Source: Paenibacillus sp. J45TS6
GTDB taxonomy: Bacteria > Bacillota > Bacilli > Paenibacillales > Paenibacillaceae
Direction of reading: 5' to 3'
Assembly (NCBI RefSeq): GCF_018403285.1
Contig: NZ_BOSJ01000004.1
Location: 1-64,000, forward strand
DNA length: 64,000 bases
Of this stretch, positions 52,955 through 60,826 are shown piece after piece. Under the pieces are notes generated by a model. The model was not told where the DNA came from. It saw only the letters and a program-made list of their open reading frames with translations, and made no database searches. Position numbers and translations under genes: made by a program. The first letter of the stretch is position 1; every line of letters begins with the position of its first letter.

Positions 52955-53296
52955 GTGAGATGGATTCCGTATCTGTTATTGATCTTATTTAATACTGTAA
53001 TGACCCTGATCGGATGGTATTGGCTGAGGTTATTATATTGGGTAATGGAAGGATCTATCCCGGTATGGCTGATCTTAGGATCGTTTTTACTTGTAACAGG
53101 AATCTGGATTTGTGGAAATATTCTTGTCATTAGAAATGGACGCATTCGCGCGATTCCTTCTATACTTATTATTGTTTTGACGGTTCTCATGGTTTACTAC
53201 GAGCCAACCCTGATGCCGAGGTATAAGGAATTTGTAGACGAGAAAACCATGTCTCAGTCTTTCATTCTATTGGAGTATTTCAAAAAGGGGGAATGA
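52955..53296 (+). CDS. Small membrane protein, three helices
   Basis: A 113-aa protein with three membrane segments (IPYLLLILFNTVMTLIGWYW, WLILGSFLLVTGIWICG, AIPSILIIVLTVLMVYY). GTG 52955 is the only usable start; the ribosome binding site is poor (AGAGGT is 14 bases away). It ends four bases before the SRPBCC gene, so the two are coupled. Confidence 0.55.
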   Translation: MRWIPYLLLILFNTVMTLIGWYWLRLLYWVMEGSIPVWLILGSFLLVTGIWICGNILVIRNGRIRAIPSILIIVLTVLMVYYEPTLMPRYKEFVDEKTMSQSFILLEYFKKGE

Positions 53297-53299
53297 CCT

Positions 53300-53764
53300 C
53301 TGATTAGTATTCAGACCGAGATCACGATTGATAGGCCGATACGTTGCTGTTTTGATGCAGCGAGAGATTTGGATCTGCATACCCGAACGGTATGGAAACA
53401 TACTCACGAGAAGGTCATTTCATCCCCTGGAGGTATAGATGGACAGCTGATCGGGTACGGTGAGATGGTAACCTTTGAGGCAACTCACTTCTTTGTTCGC
53501 CAGCAGCTTACATCTAAAGTGGTAGCTTTTGAGCCGCCCTACATGTTTACAGATCAAATGCAGCAAGGCGCGTTCCGCAGCATGACACACATTCACGAGT
53601 TTGAAGTCCTTGGTCCAAGTTCAACACGGCTTAGGGACACGCTTTATTTTGAAGCTCCTTATGGATGGGTAGGAAGGCTTGCGGAGCGTTTTATTTTGCA
53701 ATTATATATGAAAAAATTTCTTGAGTACCGTAATAAGCAATTAAAGAAAATGCTTGAATCTTAG
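53300..53764 (+). CDS. SRPBCC-family protein; apparent CTG start
   Basis: A 154-aa START/Bet v1-like protein. Family members begin MISIxTEIxIDxPIxxCFDLARD; the same segment here is (L)ISIQTEITIDRPIRCCFDAA, encoded from CTG 53300. AGGGGGA at 53286-53292 lies seven bases upstream. The first orthodox start, TTG 53369, would delete the conserved first strand and helix. Then WKHTHEKVISSPGG, FEPPYMFTDQMQQGAFRSMT and WVGRLAERFILQLYMKKFL follow as in the family. Small-molecule binding is likely; ligand unknown. Confidence 0.7.
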   Translation: MISIQTEITIDRPIRCCFDAARDLDLHTRTVWKHTHEKVISSPGGIDGQLIGYGEMVTFEATHFFVRQQLTSKVVAFEPPYMFTDQMQQGAFRSMTHIHEFEVLGPSSTRLRDTLYFEAPYGWVGRLAERFILQLYMKKFLEYRNKQLKKMLES

Positions 53765-53838
53765 AGAAGGTATAAAGACATGTAAAGCACAGGTAGTTTC
53801 TTATATAACTTACTTTACACAAGGAGACGAACTACATA

Positions 53839-54324
53839 ATGACAAACGGATCAAATGATATCGAAGTTAAACTGTACACGATGTGCGTAGTACGTGGCGG
53901 AGATCGAATCTTATTAATGAACCGTCCAAGTGAAAATGGATTTCCAGGATGGATTGCTGCAGGAGGGAAAGTGGACTTTCCCGAGAGTTTAACCGAAGGG
54001 GCCATACGCGAAGTAAAAGAAGAAACGGGTCTTACGGTAAGTAATTTAATATACAAAGGTCTTGATGAGTTTGTTGATGTGAATGAGAGATACCGGTATA
54101 TGGTATTTAACTATATAACGGATACATTTGAAGGAGATTTGCTGGACAATCCTCCTGAAGGAGAACTTCGGTGGATCCCGCTTGATGAACTGGTACACTA
54201 TCCGATGCAAGATTGGTTTAGAGAAAGACTGACGTATTTTTTTGAAGACGGAACCTTTGAAATTTATGCTCTATGGGATGAAAAGCGTAACGAAACACAA
54301 AAGCGAACCATAACAAAATTGTAG
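53839..54324 (+). CDS. Nudix hydrolase, 8-oxo-dGTPase-like
   Basis: A 161-aa Nudix protein: LYTMCVVRGGDRILLMNRPS, GFPGWIAAGGKVDFPESLTE then GAIREVKEETGL, with the full GX5EX7REUXEEXGU box. The arrangement matches the MutT/NUDT1-like YtkD-neighbour group annotated as 8-oxo-dGTP diphosphatase; the activity is not proven. AAGGAGA precedes the ATG. The next gene starts 14 bases later. Confidence 0.85.
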   Translation: MTNGSNDIEVKLYTMCVVRGGDRILLMNRPSENGFPGWIAAGGKVDFPESLTEGAIREVKEETGLTVSNLIYKGLDEFVDVNERYRYMVFNYITDTFEGDLLDNPPEGELRWIPLDELVHYPMQDWFRERLTYFFEDGTFEIYALWDEKRNETQKRTITKL

Positions 54325-54338
54325 GGAGAAAGACAAAA

Positions 54339-55475
54339 GTGAATCATATTCAGTACGAAGATTTGACCTATCTACTTAGTGGAAACGAAGTACAACAAGC
54401 AGCATACCGGGCACTGCAGAAACACCATGTAATGGAGATTCTATCTCCATACACTCCTATCCTAACAGGAACAATTCCGATAGATATCGATATTGAAGGC
54501 AGTGATCTCGATATTATTTGTGAGGTGTATGATTTTTCGGCATTTGAACGACTTTTACGAAGTGAATTTGGAGACTTCCAGGACTTTATTATGACGGACA
54601 AAATAGTGGATGGGATCAGAAGGATGAAAGCGAATTTCCAGCTTGAGCCGTTTGAGGTCGAGATATTTGGACAGCCCATTCCAGTCACTAAGCAGAATGC
54701 CTATCGTCATATGTTGATCGAAGACCGTATACTTCGTCTTTACAATGATGAATTTAGACAGCATGTACGTTCGCTTAAGAGAGAAGGGTATAAAACAGAA
54801 CCGGCATTTGCCATGCTGATGGAGCTAGAGGGAGATCCATACGAGAGCCTGTTAGAGGTAGAGTCATGGGCTGACGAGAAAATTGAAGCAATGGGGTATC
54901 CTTCTTTTATAGATAGTTTCCCAAGAGTATATCAATTTAGTGAGAAAAAGAAATACCACTTTCCTTTGAACACGAAAAATATAGAGTATACAGAAGGGGA
55001 GGAAGGGTCCGAATTATTTGCTGAAAGATATCATAAAGATCATTCCATATATGTATCACCGGGGAAAAATCGAAACGAAGCACATTTGTTTTTTCGAGGC
55101 GCTGCCGATTTCACTTGTCGATGTACGATTCTTGACCTTTCTCAGGAACAATCTCCGATTCTTAAGGAGATGGAGGCAAGTATTATCGAAGATTCGAGTG
55201 ATTATCATTATGAATATTTCGATGGTTTCGATTCCTATGGGGTTATTGAAGTGAAGGACTTTGAGTGGAATACCTATATCACCTCAGATGTGGAGAAGTG
55301 GGGTACGGAGTTTTTTGGTTTTATCGAATCTTTTTTGCTTCGATACTTTTCTCAGCTTGTTTTTCCCGCGAAAGACATCAAAGCGATAGAGATCTATATG
55401 AAACAAACCTTGCCTTTCGCTAAAGCCTTTTATTATGAAGAAGAATTATATTATCGCTTTAAGAATTTCTGGTGA
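54339..55475 (+). CDS. DUF4269-like protein with extra C-terminal domain
   Basis: A 378-aa protein in two parts. Residues 1-180 match the DUF4269 nucleotidyltransferase-like domain: LSGNEVQQAAYRALQKHHVM, TGTIPIDIDIEGSDLDIICE (DxD-type pair), FEVEIFGQPIPVTKQNAYRH. That domain is normally a stand-alone protein of about 175 aa. Residues 190-378 form a second, acidic and aromatic-rich domain that I do not recognise. GTG 54339 has AGGGAGA upstream. Probably co-transcribed with the Nudix gene. Confidence 0.65.
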   Translation: MNHIQYEDLTYLLSGNEVQQAAYRALQKHHVMEILSPYTPILTGTIPIDIDIEGSDLDIICEVYDFSAFERLLRSEFGDFQDFIMTDKIVDGIRRMKANFQLEPFEVEIFGQPIPVTKQNAYRHMLIEDRILRLYNDEFRQHVRSLKREGYKTEPAFAMLMELEGDPYESLLEVESWADEKIEAMGYPSFIDSFPRVYQFSEKKKYHFPLNTKNIEYTEGEEGSELFAERYHKDHSIYVSPGKNRNEAHLFFRGAADFTCRCTILDLSQEQSPILKEMEASIIEDSSDYHYEYFDGFDSYGVIEVKDFEWNTYITSDVEKWGTEFFGFIESFLLRYFSQLVFPAKDIKAIEIYMKQTLPFAKAFYYEEELYYRFKNFW

Positions 55476-55547
55476 CAGAGAGAGGAGGTATTTGTACAGG
55501 CATAATGGGACTTCTTGTTAAATGAATAATAGAGAGGAAGATTGCTG

Positions 55548-55976
55548 ATGAACGTAAAAAAACGCAAAGTTTTTACTAGAATTCTACTTCTTCTTCCGTT
55601 TATTTTGATTTTAATCATACTGCCCTTTGCTTATTCAAGTAAAACATATTATCCCGCTGCCCCTTTCTCTACAATAAGTAAAAAAGAAGCGGTTCAAGCA
55701 TTAGAACCTTCTTCCAAAGAACTGATCTATTTGACAGAAGAGGAAGGTAAGCAATGGTACGGATTTAAGGGCAGCCAAGGTGATGGTGCAGAGGCGGTTA
55801 TCTCTTTCATGAAGGATAAAGGATGGACGTATCAAACCCAGGAGGGAGCAGGTTATTTCTTTGGCAAGGAAGGAGGAGCAAGCTCCCAGGAGGAAACATC
55901 TGCAATCGTGGATAGTGAAAAGTGGACGAGACAATATGTTCTCTATAGCATCCCTGTCCGTCACTTGGAAGAATAA
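55548..55976 (+). CDS. Membrane-anchored protein, unknown
   Basis: A 142-aa protein with a basic start, one membrane segment (ILLLLPFILILIILPFAY) and a small extracytoplasmic domain. ATG 55548 has GAGGAAG eight bases upstream. Not recognised. Confidence 0.6.
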   Translation: MNVKKRKVFTRILLLLPFILILIILPFAYSSKTYYPAAPFSTISKKEAVQALEPSSKELIYLTEEEGKQWYGFKGSQGDGAEAVISFMKDKGWTYQTQEGAGYFFGKEGGASSQEETSAIVDSEKWTRQYVLYSIPVRHLEE

Positions 55977-56030
55977 ATTGTGAACGTGAACCAATTATAT
56001 AGTGCTGAAGAGAGTCAGAATAAAAAATAA

Positions 56031-56083
56031 AAAGACGTGAGTGAGATGGATCGCAGGTAACGATCTATCCACTCAAGTCTTTT
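56031..56083. terminator. Bidirectional terminator
   Basis: A long imperfect hairpin, AAAGACGTGAGTG with CACTCAAGTCTTT and an inner ATGGATCG/CGATCTAT stem, lies between convergent genes with T runs on both sides. Confidence 0.8.
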
Positions 56084-56104
56084 GTTTATCGACACATCAT
56101 TTAT

Positions 56105-56758
56105 TTATTTTTTCGTGAAATTTTCTTTCAGCAAAGAGAGAGACAACTCAGCTGTGGAAGAGACGATAAGATCCGCTTTTTGCATCTGAGCAGGTGTACC
56201 TACGCCAACCGCATACATACCAGCGGAAAGAATGGACTCTATTCCTGCTTCTGCATCTTCAATGCCGACACAGTCTTCAGGCAGAACGCCAAGTTTAGCA
56301 GCACCCGTTAAGAAGATTTCTGGATCCGGTTTCCCTTGTTTAATCAAGTTCACATCAACGACATGATTGAAATAGTGGGTAACTCCCAGACGATCCAGAA
56401 TAAACGGTGCATTTTTACTTGCGGAGGCAAGAGCAGTGCCAATGCCAGCTTCTTGTAACTCTTTTAGCAGTGCTTCAATTCCTGGAAGCAAATCGGCAGG
56501 TGTGACTTTTGCAATCATTTCTTTATAGAGATCGTTTTTCTTTTCAGCAAGTGCTTTTTTCTCTTCATCGGAATAAGCAGTGTCACCTAGGGACAGGATG
56601 AGTTCCAGGGATTCCATCCGGCTGACTCCTTTTAATTTCTCGTTAAATTCCTTATCAAAAGGAAGGTTCAATTCATCAGCTAGACTTTTCCATGCTAGAT
56701 AATGATATTCTGCTGTATCAGTAATGACCCCGTCGAGGTCGAAAATAACGGCTTTCAT
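56105..56758 (-). CDS. pgmB: Beta-phosphoglucomutase
   Basis: A 217-aa HAD-type mutase converting beta-glucose 1-phosphate to glucose 6-phosphate. It starts MKAVIFDLDGVITDTAEYHY with both catalytic Asp (residues 8 and 10), has the cap motif LKGVSRMESLELIL, then ALASASKNA, KQGKPDPEIF and GIEDAEAGIESI. ATG 56758 has GGTGGAG upstream. It lies 24 bases after maltose phosphorylase and uses the product of that enzyme, so the pair is one operon. Confidence 0.93.
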   Translation of the reverse strand: MKAVIFDLDGVITDTAEYHYLAWKSLADELNLPFDKEFNEKLKGVSRMESLELILSLGDTAYSDEEKKALAEKKNDLYKEMIAKVTPADLLPGIEALLKELQEAGIGTALASASKNAPFILDRLGVTHYFNHVVDVNLIKQGKPDPEIFLTGAAKLGVLPEDCVGIEDAEAGIESILSAGMYAVGVGTPAQMQKADLIVSSTAELSLSLLKENFTKK

Positions 56759-56782
56759 TCTTTCTCCACCTTTCAGATTCAC

Positions 56783-59065
56783 TTAGGAAGTGGTTTTTGT
56801 AATGAGTGGCTCTTCATCTGTAATGAGCACTTCTATATCATAAAGTTCCATCGTCAGCGGTGCACCGGAGACAAGCGTGATCTTCACTTCGTTCTGATCT
56901 ACACTTACATTAATCAGGCGCTCACGATAATTGATGTGGAAGCTGTAGCTAGACCATTCTTTTGGCAGGAATGGCGAGAAGCGCAGCGTCTCTCCATGCG
57001 TACGCATGCCAGCAAATCCTTGCACAATAGCAAGCCAGCTGCCTGTCATAGAAGTAATATGCAGACCATCTTCCGTGTCATTATTATAGTTATCAAGATC
57101 AAGTCTTGCCGTACGTTTGTACATCTCAACTGCTTTTTCTTCCATCTTCAGTTCAGCAGCAAGTACTGCATGAATGGAAGGGGAGAGGGAAGATTCATGA
57201 ACCGTCATTGGCTCATAGAAGTCAAAATTCCGTTTCTTTTCTTCCATTGTGAACTCATCGCTGAAGAAATAAATTCCTTGCAGAACATCAGCTTGTTTGA
57301 TGAATGGAGAACGCAAGATTTTATCCCATGACCATTTCTGATTGAGCGGAAGATCTGCTTTATCCAAGGAGGATACAGGACGCAGATCCTTATCAAGGAA
57401 GGTATCATGTTGTACATGTACACCCAGCTCCTCGTCATAAGGGAAGTACATACGGTCCACAATATCCTGCCAGTGAGCGAGTTCCTCAGCAGAAATATTC
57501 AGTTGTTCTTTTCGTTGTTCATCGATATCTGCTAGACATTCCATTGTATATCTCAGAACCCAAGTTGCCATAGTGTTGGTGTACCAGTTGTTGTTGACGT
57601 TATTCTCATATTCATTAGGTCCGGTTACCCCATGAATCATATATTTATTGTGACGTTTCGAAAAATGAACCCGGTCAGCCCAGAATCTGCTGATTTCGGT
57701 CAGTACTTCAATACCTTCATTTTGGAGATACGTTTTGTCTCCCGTATAATTCGTATAATTATAGATGGCGTAAGCAATGGCTCCGTTACGGTGAATCTCT
57801 TCAAACGTAATTTCCCATTCATTATGACACTCCACACCAGTGAAGGTAACCATCGGGTAGAGTGCACCTTTTAGACCTTGCTGACGTGCATTATGTTTCG
57901 CACCTTCCAGTTGATTGAAGCGATAGCGCAGCAAGTTTTCAGTTACACGTTTGTCAGCAAGCGCTAGATACATTGGAACAGCGTAAGCTTCGGTATCCCA
58001 GTAAGTTGCACCGCCATATTTTTCACCTGTAAAGCCCTTAGGACCAATATTCAGGCGTTCATCGTGTCCATAGTAAGTCGAGAATAATTGGAAGATATTA
58101 AAGCGAATTCCTTGCTGTGCTTCTACATCACCTTCAATGGTAATATCCGCTTTCTCCCAGCGCCGAGCCCACTCCAGAATATGCTCTTCTTGAAGCAGGT
58201 TGTACCCTTTGTTCATCGCGTCTGTCATCAGACGTTCCGCTGTAGGGATCAGATCTTCTTTCTCCATATCCCGTGAAGTGGTAACCACAACATATTTCTG
58301 AATTTCTGCAGAAGCGCCGGAAGGGATTTCATATTCATAATGAGCCGCTGCATAAAGTCCTGCTTCTTCTGTTGTCATAGATAAAGCATGTTCTGTTACA
58401 ATGCCCATCGTTGCATTAATGGTAAAGCGCTCGATGTCAAATGCATTTTCTTTTGTCATAGCAGAAAGACTAATGTAAGGGTCGCCTATTTTACGATCCG
58501 CTTCAACCCAAAATGTTTCTTCATAGTTAGCGTCCTCATTTTTCGTATTTCCGTCCAAGTACGGAATCAGAGTGACTTTGATATTCTCATCTGTCAGATT
58601 CGTTACGTTATATTTAATTAGACATAGTTCAAGGAAGGAGGCACTGAGAAAACGTTCTGTTTCAATGCGCACCTGTTCATTTACGGTGAAGGAACGGCGT
58701 AGAATCCCTTCTTTCATATCGAGTTCTTGATAGAAGTCAGTGACTCTATCTTGATAAGTGTCGATTTCGTTATCGTTAACTAGGACGCGTATTCCAATGA
58801 AATTCATGGCATTTATAACCTTGCCAAAATATTCAGGGTATCCGTTTTTCCACCAGCCAACCTTTGTTTTGTCAGGATACCAAACCCCAGAAATATAGGT
58901 GCCTTGATGGTGATCTCCGGAATACGTCTCTTCAAAATTCCCTCGCATTCCCATGTATCCGTTACCAATGGAAGTCATACTTTCCTGAAGGCGCAGATCT
59001 TCCTTATGAAGTGTATTTGTAGTGAGTTTCCATGCATGAGTGTCAAAAATACGTTTATATGACAT
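56783..59065 (-). CDS. malP: Maltose phosphorylase (GH65)
   Basis: A 760-aa glycoside hydrolase family 65 phosphorylase: maltose plus phosphate gives beta-glucose 1-phosphate plus glucose. Seen: [55 protein letters not shown] and the catalytic Glu in [20 protein letters not shown]. Start ATG 59065 is fixed by AAGGAGG; the longer frame to 59098 has no site. Transcribed leftward with pgmB from the LacI/CcpA-controlled promoter at 59271-59300. Consistent with maltose, not maltose 6'-phosphate, as the substrate after MapP action. Confidence 0.93.
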   Translation of the reverse strand: MSYKRIFDTHAWKLTTNTLHKEDLRLQESMTSIGNGYMGMRGNFEETYSGDHHQGTYISGVWYPDKTKVGWWKNGYPEYFGKVINAMNFIGIRVLVNDNEIDTYQDRVTDFYQELDMKEGILRRSFTVNEQVRIETERFLSASFLELCLIKYNVTNLTDENIKVTLIPYLDGNTKNEDANYEETFWVEADRKIGDPYISLSAMTKENAFDIERFTINATMGIVTEHALSMTTEEAGLYAAAHYEYEIPSGASAEIQKYVVVTTSRDMEKEDLIPTAERLMTDAMNKGYNLLQEEHILEWARRWEKADITIEGDVEAQQGIRFNIFQLFSTYYGHDERLNIGPKGFTGEKYGGATYWDTEAYAVPMYLALADKRVTENLLRYRFNQLEGAKHNARQQGLKGALYPMVTFTGVECHNEWEITFEEIHRNGAIAYAIYNYTNYTGDKTYLQNEGIEVLTEISRFWADRVHFSKRHNKYMIHGVTGPNEYENNVNNNWYTNTMATWVLRYTMECLADIDEQRKEQLNISAEELAHWQDIVDRMYFPYDEELGVHVQHDTFLDKDLRPVSSLDKADLPLNQKWSWDKILRSPFIKQADVLQGIYFFSDEFTMEEKKRNFDFYEPMTVHESSLSPSIHAVLAAELKMEEKAVEMYKRTARLDLDNYNNDTEDGLHITSMTGSWLAIVQGFAGMRTHGETLRFSPFLPKEWSSYSFHINYRERLINVSVDQNEVKITLVSGAPLTMELYDIEVLITDEEPLITKTTS

Positions 59066-59241
59066 GATAATCCTCCTTGAAGGAGTGTGAGTCTCCACAG
59101 CTCCTGTGTTAGTTAATCACTGGTGAAACTTTGATACCTCATCGCACTTTGAAAGCCTTTTCTTATATTGTCAAAATTCATATCCACTATCGTATGAATA
59201 ACCCTGATCATTTGCTTTAAAAAACGTACGATGTTGCATCA

Positions 59242-59255
59242 TGAAAGTGCTATCA
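59242..59255. promoter_or_regulatory. cre-like CcpA site
   Basis: TGAAAGTGCTATCA matches cre at 13 of 14 positions. It lies in the malP leader, next to a second site. Confidence 0.45.
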
Positions 59256-59257
59256 TT

Positions 59258-59271
59258 TGATTGCGTTTTCA
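59258..59271. promoter_or_regulatory. cre-like CcpA site at malP start point
   Basis: On the minus strand TGAAAACGCAATCA matches cre at 13 of 14 positions and sits directly downstream of the malP -10 box. Confidence 0.55.
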
Positions 59272-59300
59272 GTATATAGTGCAACCGGTTGCCCTGTCAA
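59271..59300 (-). promoter_or_regulatory. malP promoter
   Basis: On the minus strand a perfect TTGACA (59300-59295), 18-base spacer and TATACT (59276-59271; TATATA with 16 bases is the alternative). The spacer contains the LacI-type operator. The leader to ATG 59065 is about 200 bases and I see no terminator in it. Confidence 0.8.
59280..59293. promoter_or_regulatory. LacI-family operator (malP)
   Basis: GCAACCGGTTGC (59281-59292) is a perfect 12-base palindrome with the central CG typical of LacI-family sites. It lies between -35 and -10 and matches TGCAACCGATTGCA upstream of the PTS gene. Confidence 0.8.
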
Positions 59301-59408
59301 CCCAAAAAAGAACAATCTCGTATTCGACTTCTCAGGATACTTTATGAAAAGCAGCTTGATGCAAAATCAAATGCGTGATCATTCTTTTTCTGTGATAAAG
59401 CAAGAGAA

Positions 59409-60449
59409 TTATAAAATTCCTTTGTCTGCCGTATTTTCTATTGTTCTGCGCTGAGAAGAAGCACGCTCGACAATTCGATGCGGGACAATAATATGTTTTG
59501 TCATTTCTTTGGGATCTAAAATTTTCTCAATTAGACTTTTAGCAGCTTGATATCCCAGTGTAAATATATCGATGTCGACTGAAGTGAGCGGGGGATTCAG
59601 CATCTCAGCAATACGGAGATTATTAAAACTCACAAGTGAGCAAGCCTCTGGCAGTGAAAATCCCAACTGACTCAGCATCGTTTGCAGTGGGAGAGCATAC
59701 ATATCATCGCCGACAATAAGGGCGGTTGGCCGGTTAGGTAGTTTAAAAAGTAAATCTAAATCTTCCTTAGTGAAGCATGGGTCGAGTATATACTGCTCAT
59801 CAGTAAAGAGACCCGAATCTTGTAGTGCTCTTGTGTACCCGCGGACCCTTTCTTTATGAACTGTACGACTCACATCAGCCCCCACATAAGCAATGTATTC
59901 GTGACCTAGTTCTATTAGATATTGTGTTACGTCTTTGCCTGCTTGGAAATTGTCATTATCTACATGAGTAGTCTCATTTACGTATTGCTGTGGTTTACCT
60001 ATTACGGTATAAGGAATTTTTTCGTTATGAAAATAATCGATTACCGGATCTTCTGATTTGGAGTAGAGGACAATGAAGCCATCTACCCGGTTGGCTCTTG
60101 TCATCATTTTAACGCGATCAAGCAGTTCTTCATCGGTTCTTGCTGTGACAATGGCCATTGTAAAATTTTTCTCATTCGCAAGCTCACTGATTCCTCGAAT
60201 ACTTTCCAGAAAAAATGGATTTTGAAAAATAGCAATTTCTGCATCTGGCATGATAATACCGATCGATTGCGTCATCTTGTTAGCCAGGCTTTGTGCAGAG
60301 AAATTAGGTTCATATCCAAGCGCTTTCATTTCTTTCCTTACCCTAGCCTTGGTAGCTTCGCTGATTTTGGGACTATCTTGTATAACGCGAGATACGGTGG
60401 AGGTAGCCACATTCGCACGCTTTGCAATATCTTTTATTGTTACTGCCAT
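59409..60449 (-). CDS. malR: LacI-family regulator of maltose genes
   Basis: A 346-aa LacI/GalR-type repressor. The N-terminal helix-turn-helix reads VTIKDIAKRANVATSTVSRV, the hinge helix region NFSAQSLANKM, followed by a periplasmic-binding-like effector domain (SIGIIMPDAEIAIFQNPFF, RVDGFIVLYSKSEDP). ATG 60449 has AAAGGAGCG upstream; the frame runs back to 60467. It lies between the two promoters that share the operator sequence, so it is the probable repressor, with a maltose-derived inducer. It reads in the same direction as malP. Confidence 0.88.
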   Translation of the reverse strand: MAVTIKDIAKRANVATSTVSRVIQDSPKISEATKARVRKEMKALGYEPNFSAQSLANKMTQSIGIIMPDAEIAIFQNPFFLESIRGISELANEKNFTMAIVTARTDEELLDRVKMMTRANRVDGFIVLYSKSEDPVIDYFHNEKIPYTVIGKPQQYVNETTHVDNDNFQAGKDVTQYLIELGHEYIAYVGADVSRTVHKERVRGYTRALQDSGLFTDEQYILDPCFTKEDLDLLFKLPNRPTALIVGDDMYALPLQTMLSQLGFSLPEACSLVSFNNLRIAEMLNPPLTSVDIDIFTLGYQAAKSLIEKILDPKEMTKHIIVPHRIVERASSQRRTIENTADKGIL

Positions 60450-60550
60450 CGATAACGCTCCTTTCATCTATTCTTTTGTTATATCATACACACCCCTTGG
60501 CAAATGAACAACGGTAAACCCGTCGTCAAAATTAGATTTTTAAAAAAGGG

Positions 60551-60580
60551 TTGCAAAATGAAAGCGATATTATTTATAAT
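60551..60580 (+). promoter_or_regulatory. Maltose PTS promoter
   Basis: TTGCAA (60551-60556), 18-base spacer, perfect TATAAT (60575-60580). A cre-like site lies in the spacer and the LacI-type operator begins six bases after the -10. The leader to ATG 60827 is about 240 bases. Confidence 0.8.
60559..60572. promoter_or_regulatory. cre-like CcpA site
   Basis: TGAAAGCGATATTA matches cre at 13 of 14 positions and lies between -35 and -10. A weaker copy, TGTAAACGCTTAAG (12 of 14), lies at 60661-60674 in the leader. Confidence 0.55.
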
Positions 60581-60585
60581 GATCT

Positions 60586-60599
60586 TGCAACCGATTGCA
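60586..60599. promoter_or_regulatory. LacI-family operator (PTS gene)
   Basis: TGCAACCGATTGCA fits the palindrome TGCAAYCGRTTGCA shared with the malP operator and covers the expected transcription start. A further half site TTGCAATCG lies at about 60615. Confidence 0.75.
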
Positions 60600-60826
60600 C
60601 TGAATTGCACAATGTTGCAATCGAATCTGTTTGAATCCCTAACAAGTCTAGAAAGCAAAGTGTAAACGCTTAAGAAAAACGCACTGGATTAGCTTATGTG
60701 TTACAACTGTAGAATCGTTTTTTTGTAAGGGATTTCTGAATGCGATATCAATTCCAATTATGCTAAATGGGGAATCATAATGGATGAAGCGAAGGTTGCG
60801 AAATAATAGAACATGAGGTACTCATT

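Noticed and set aside
56702-57331. 209-aa plus-strand frame opposite pgmB/malP
   Set aside because: It is antisense to well-conserved maltose phosphorylase sequence and lacks any start signal.
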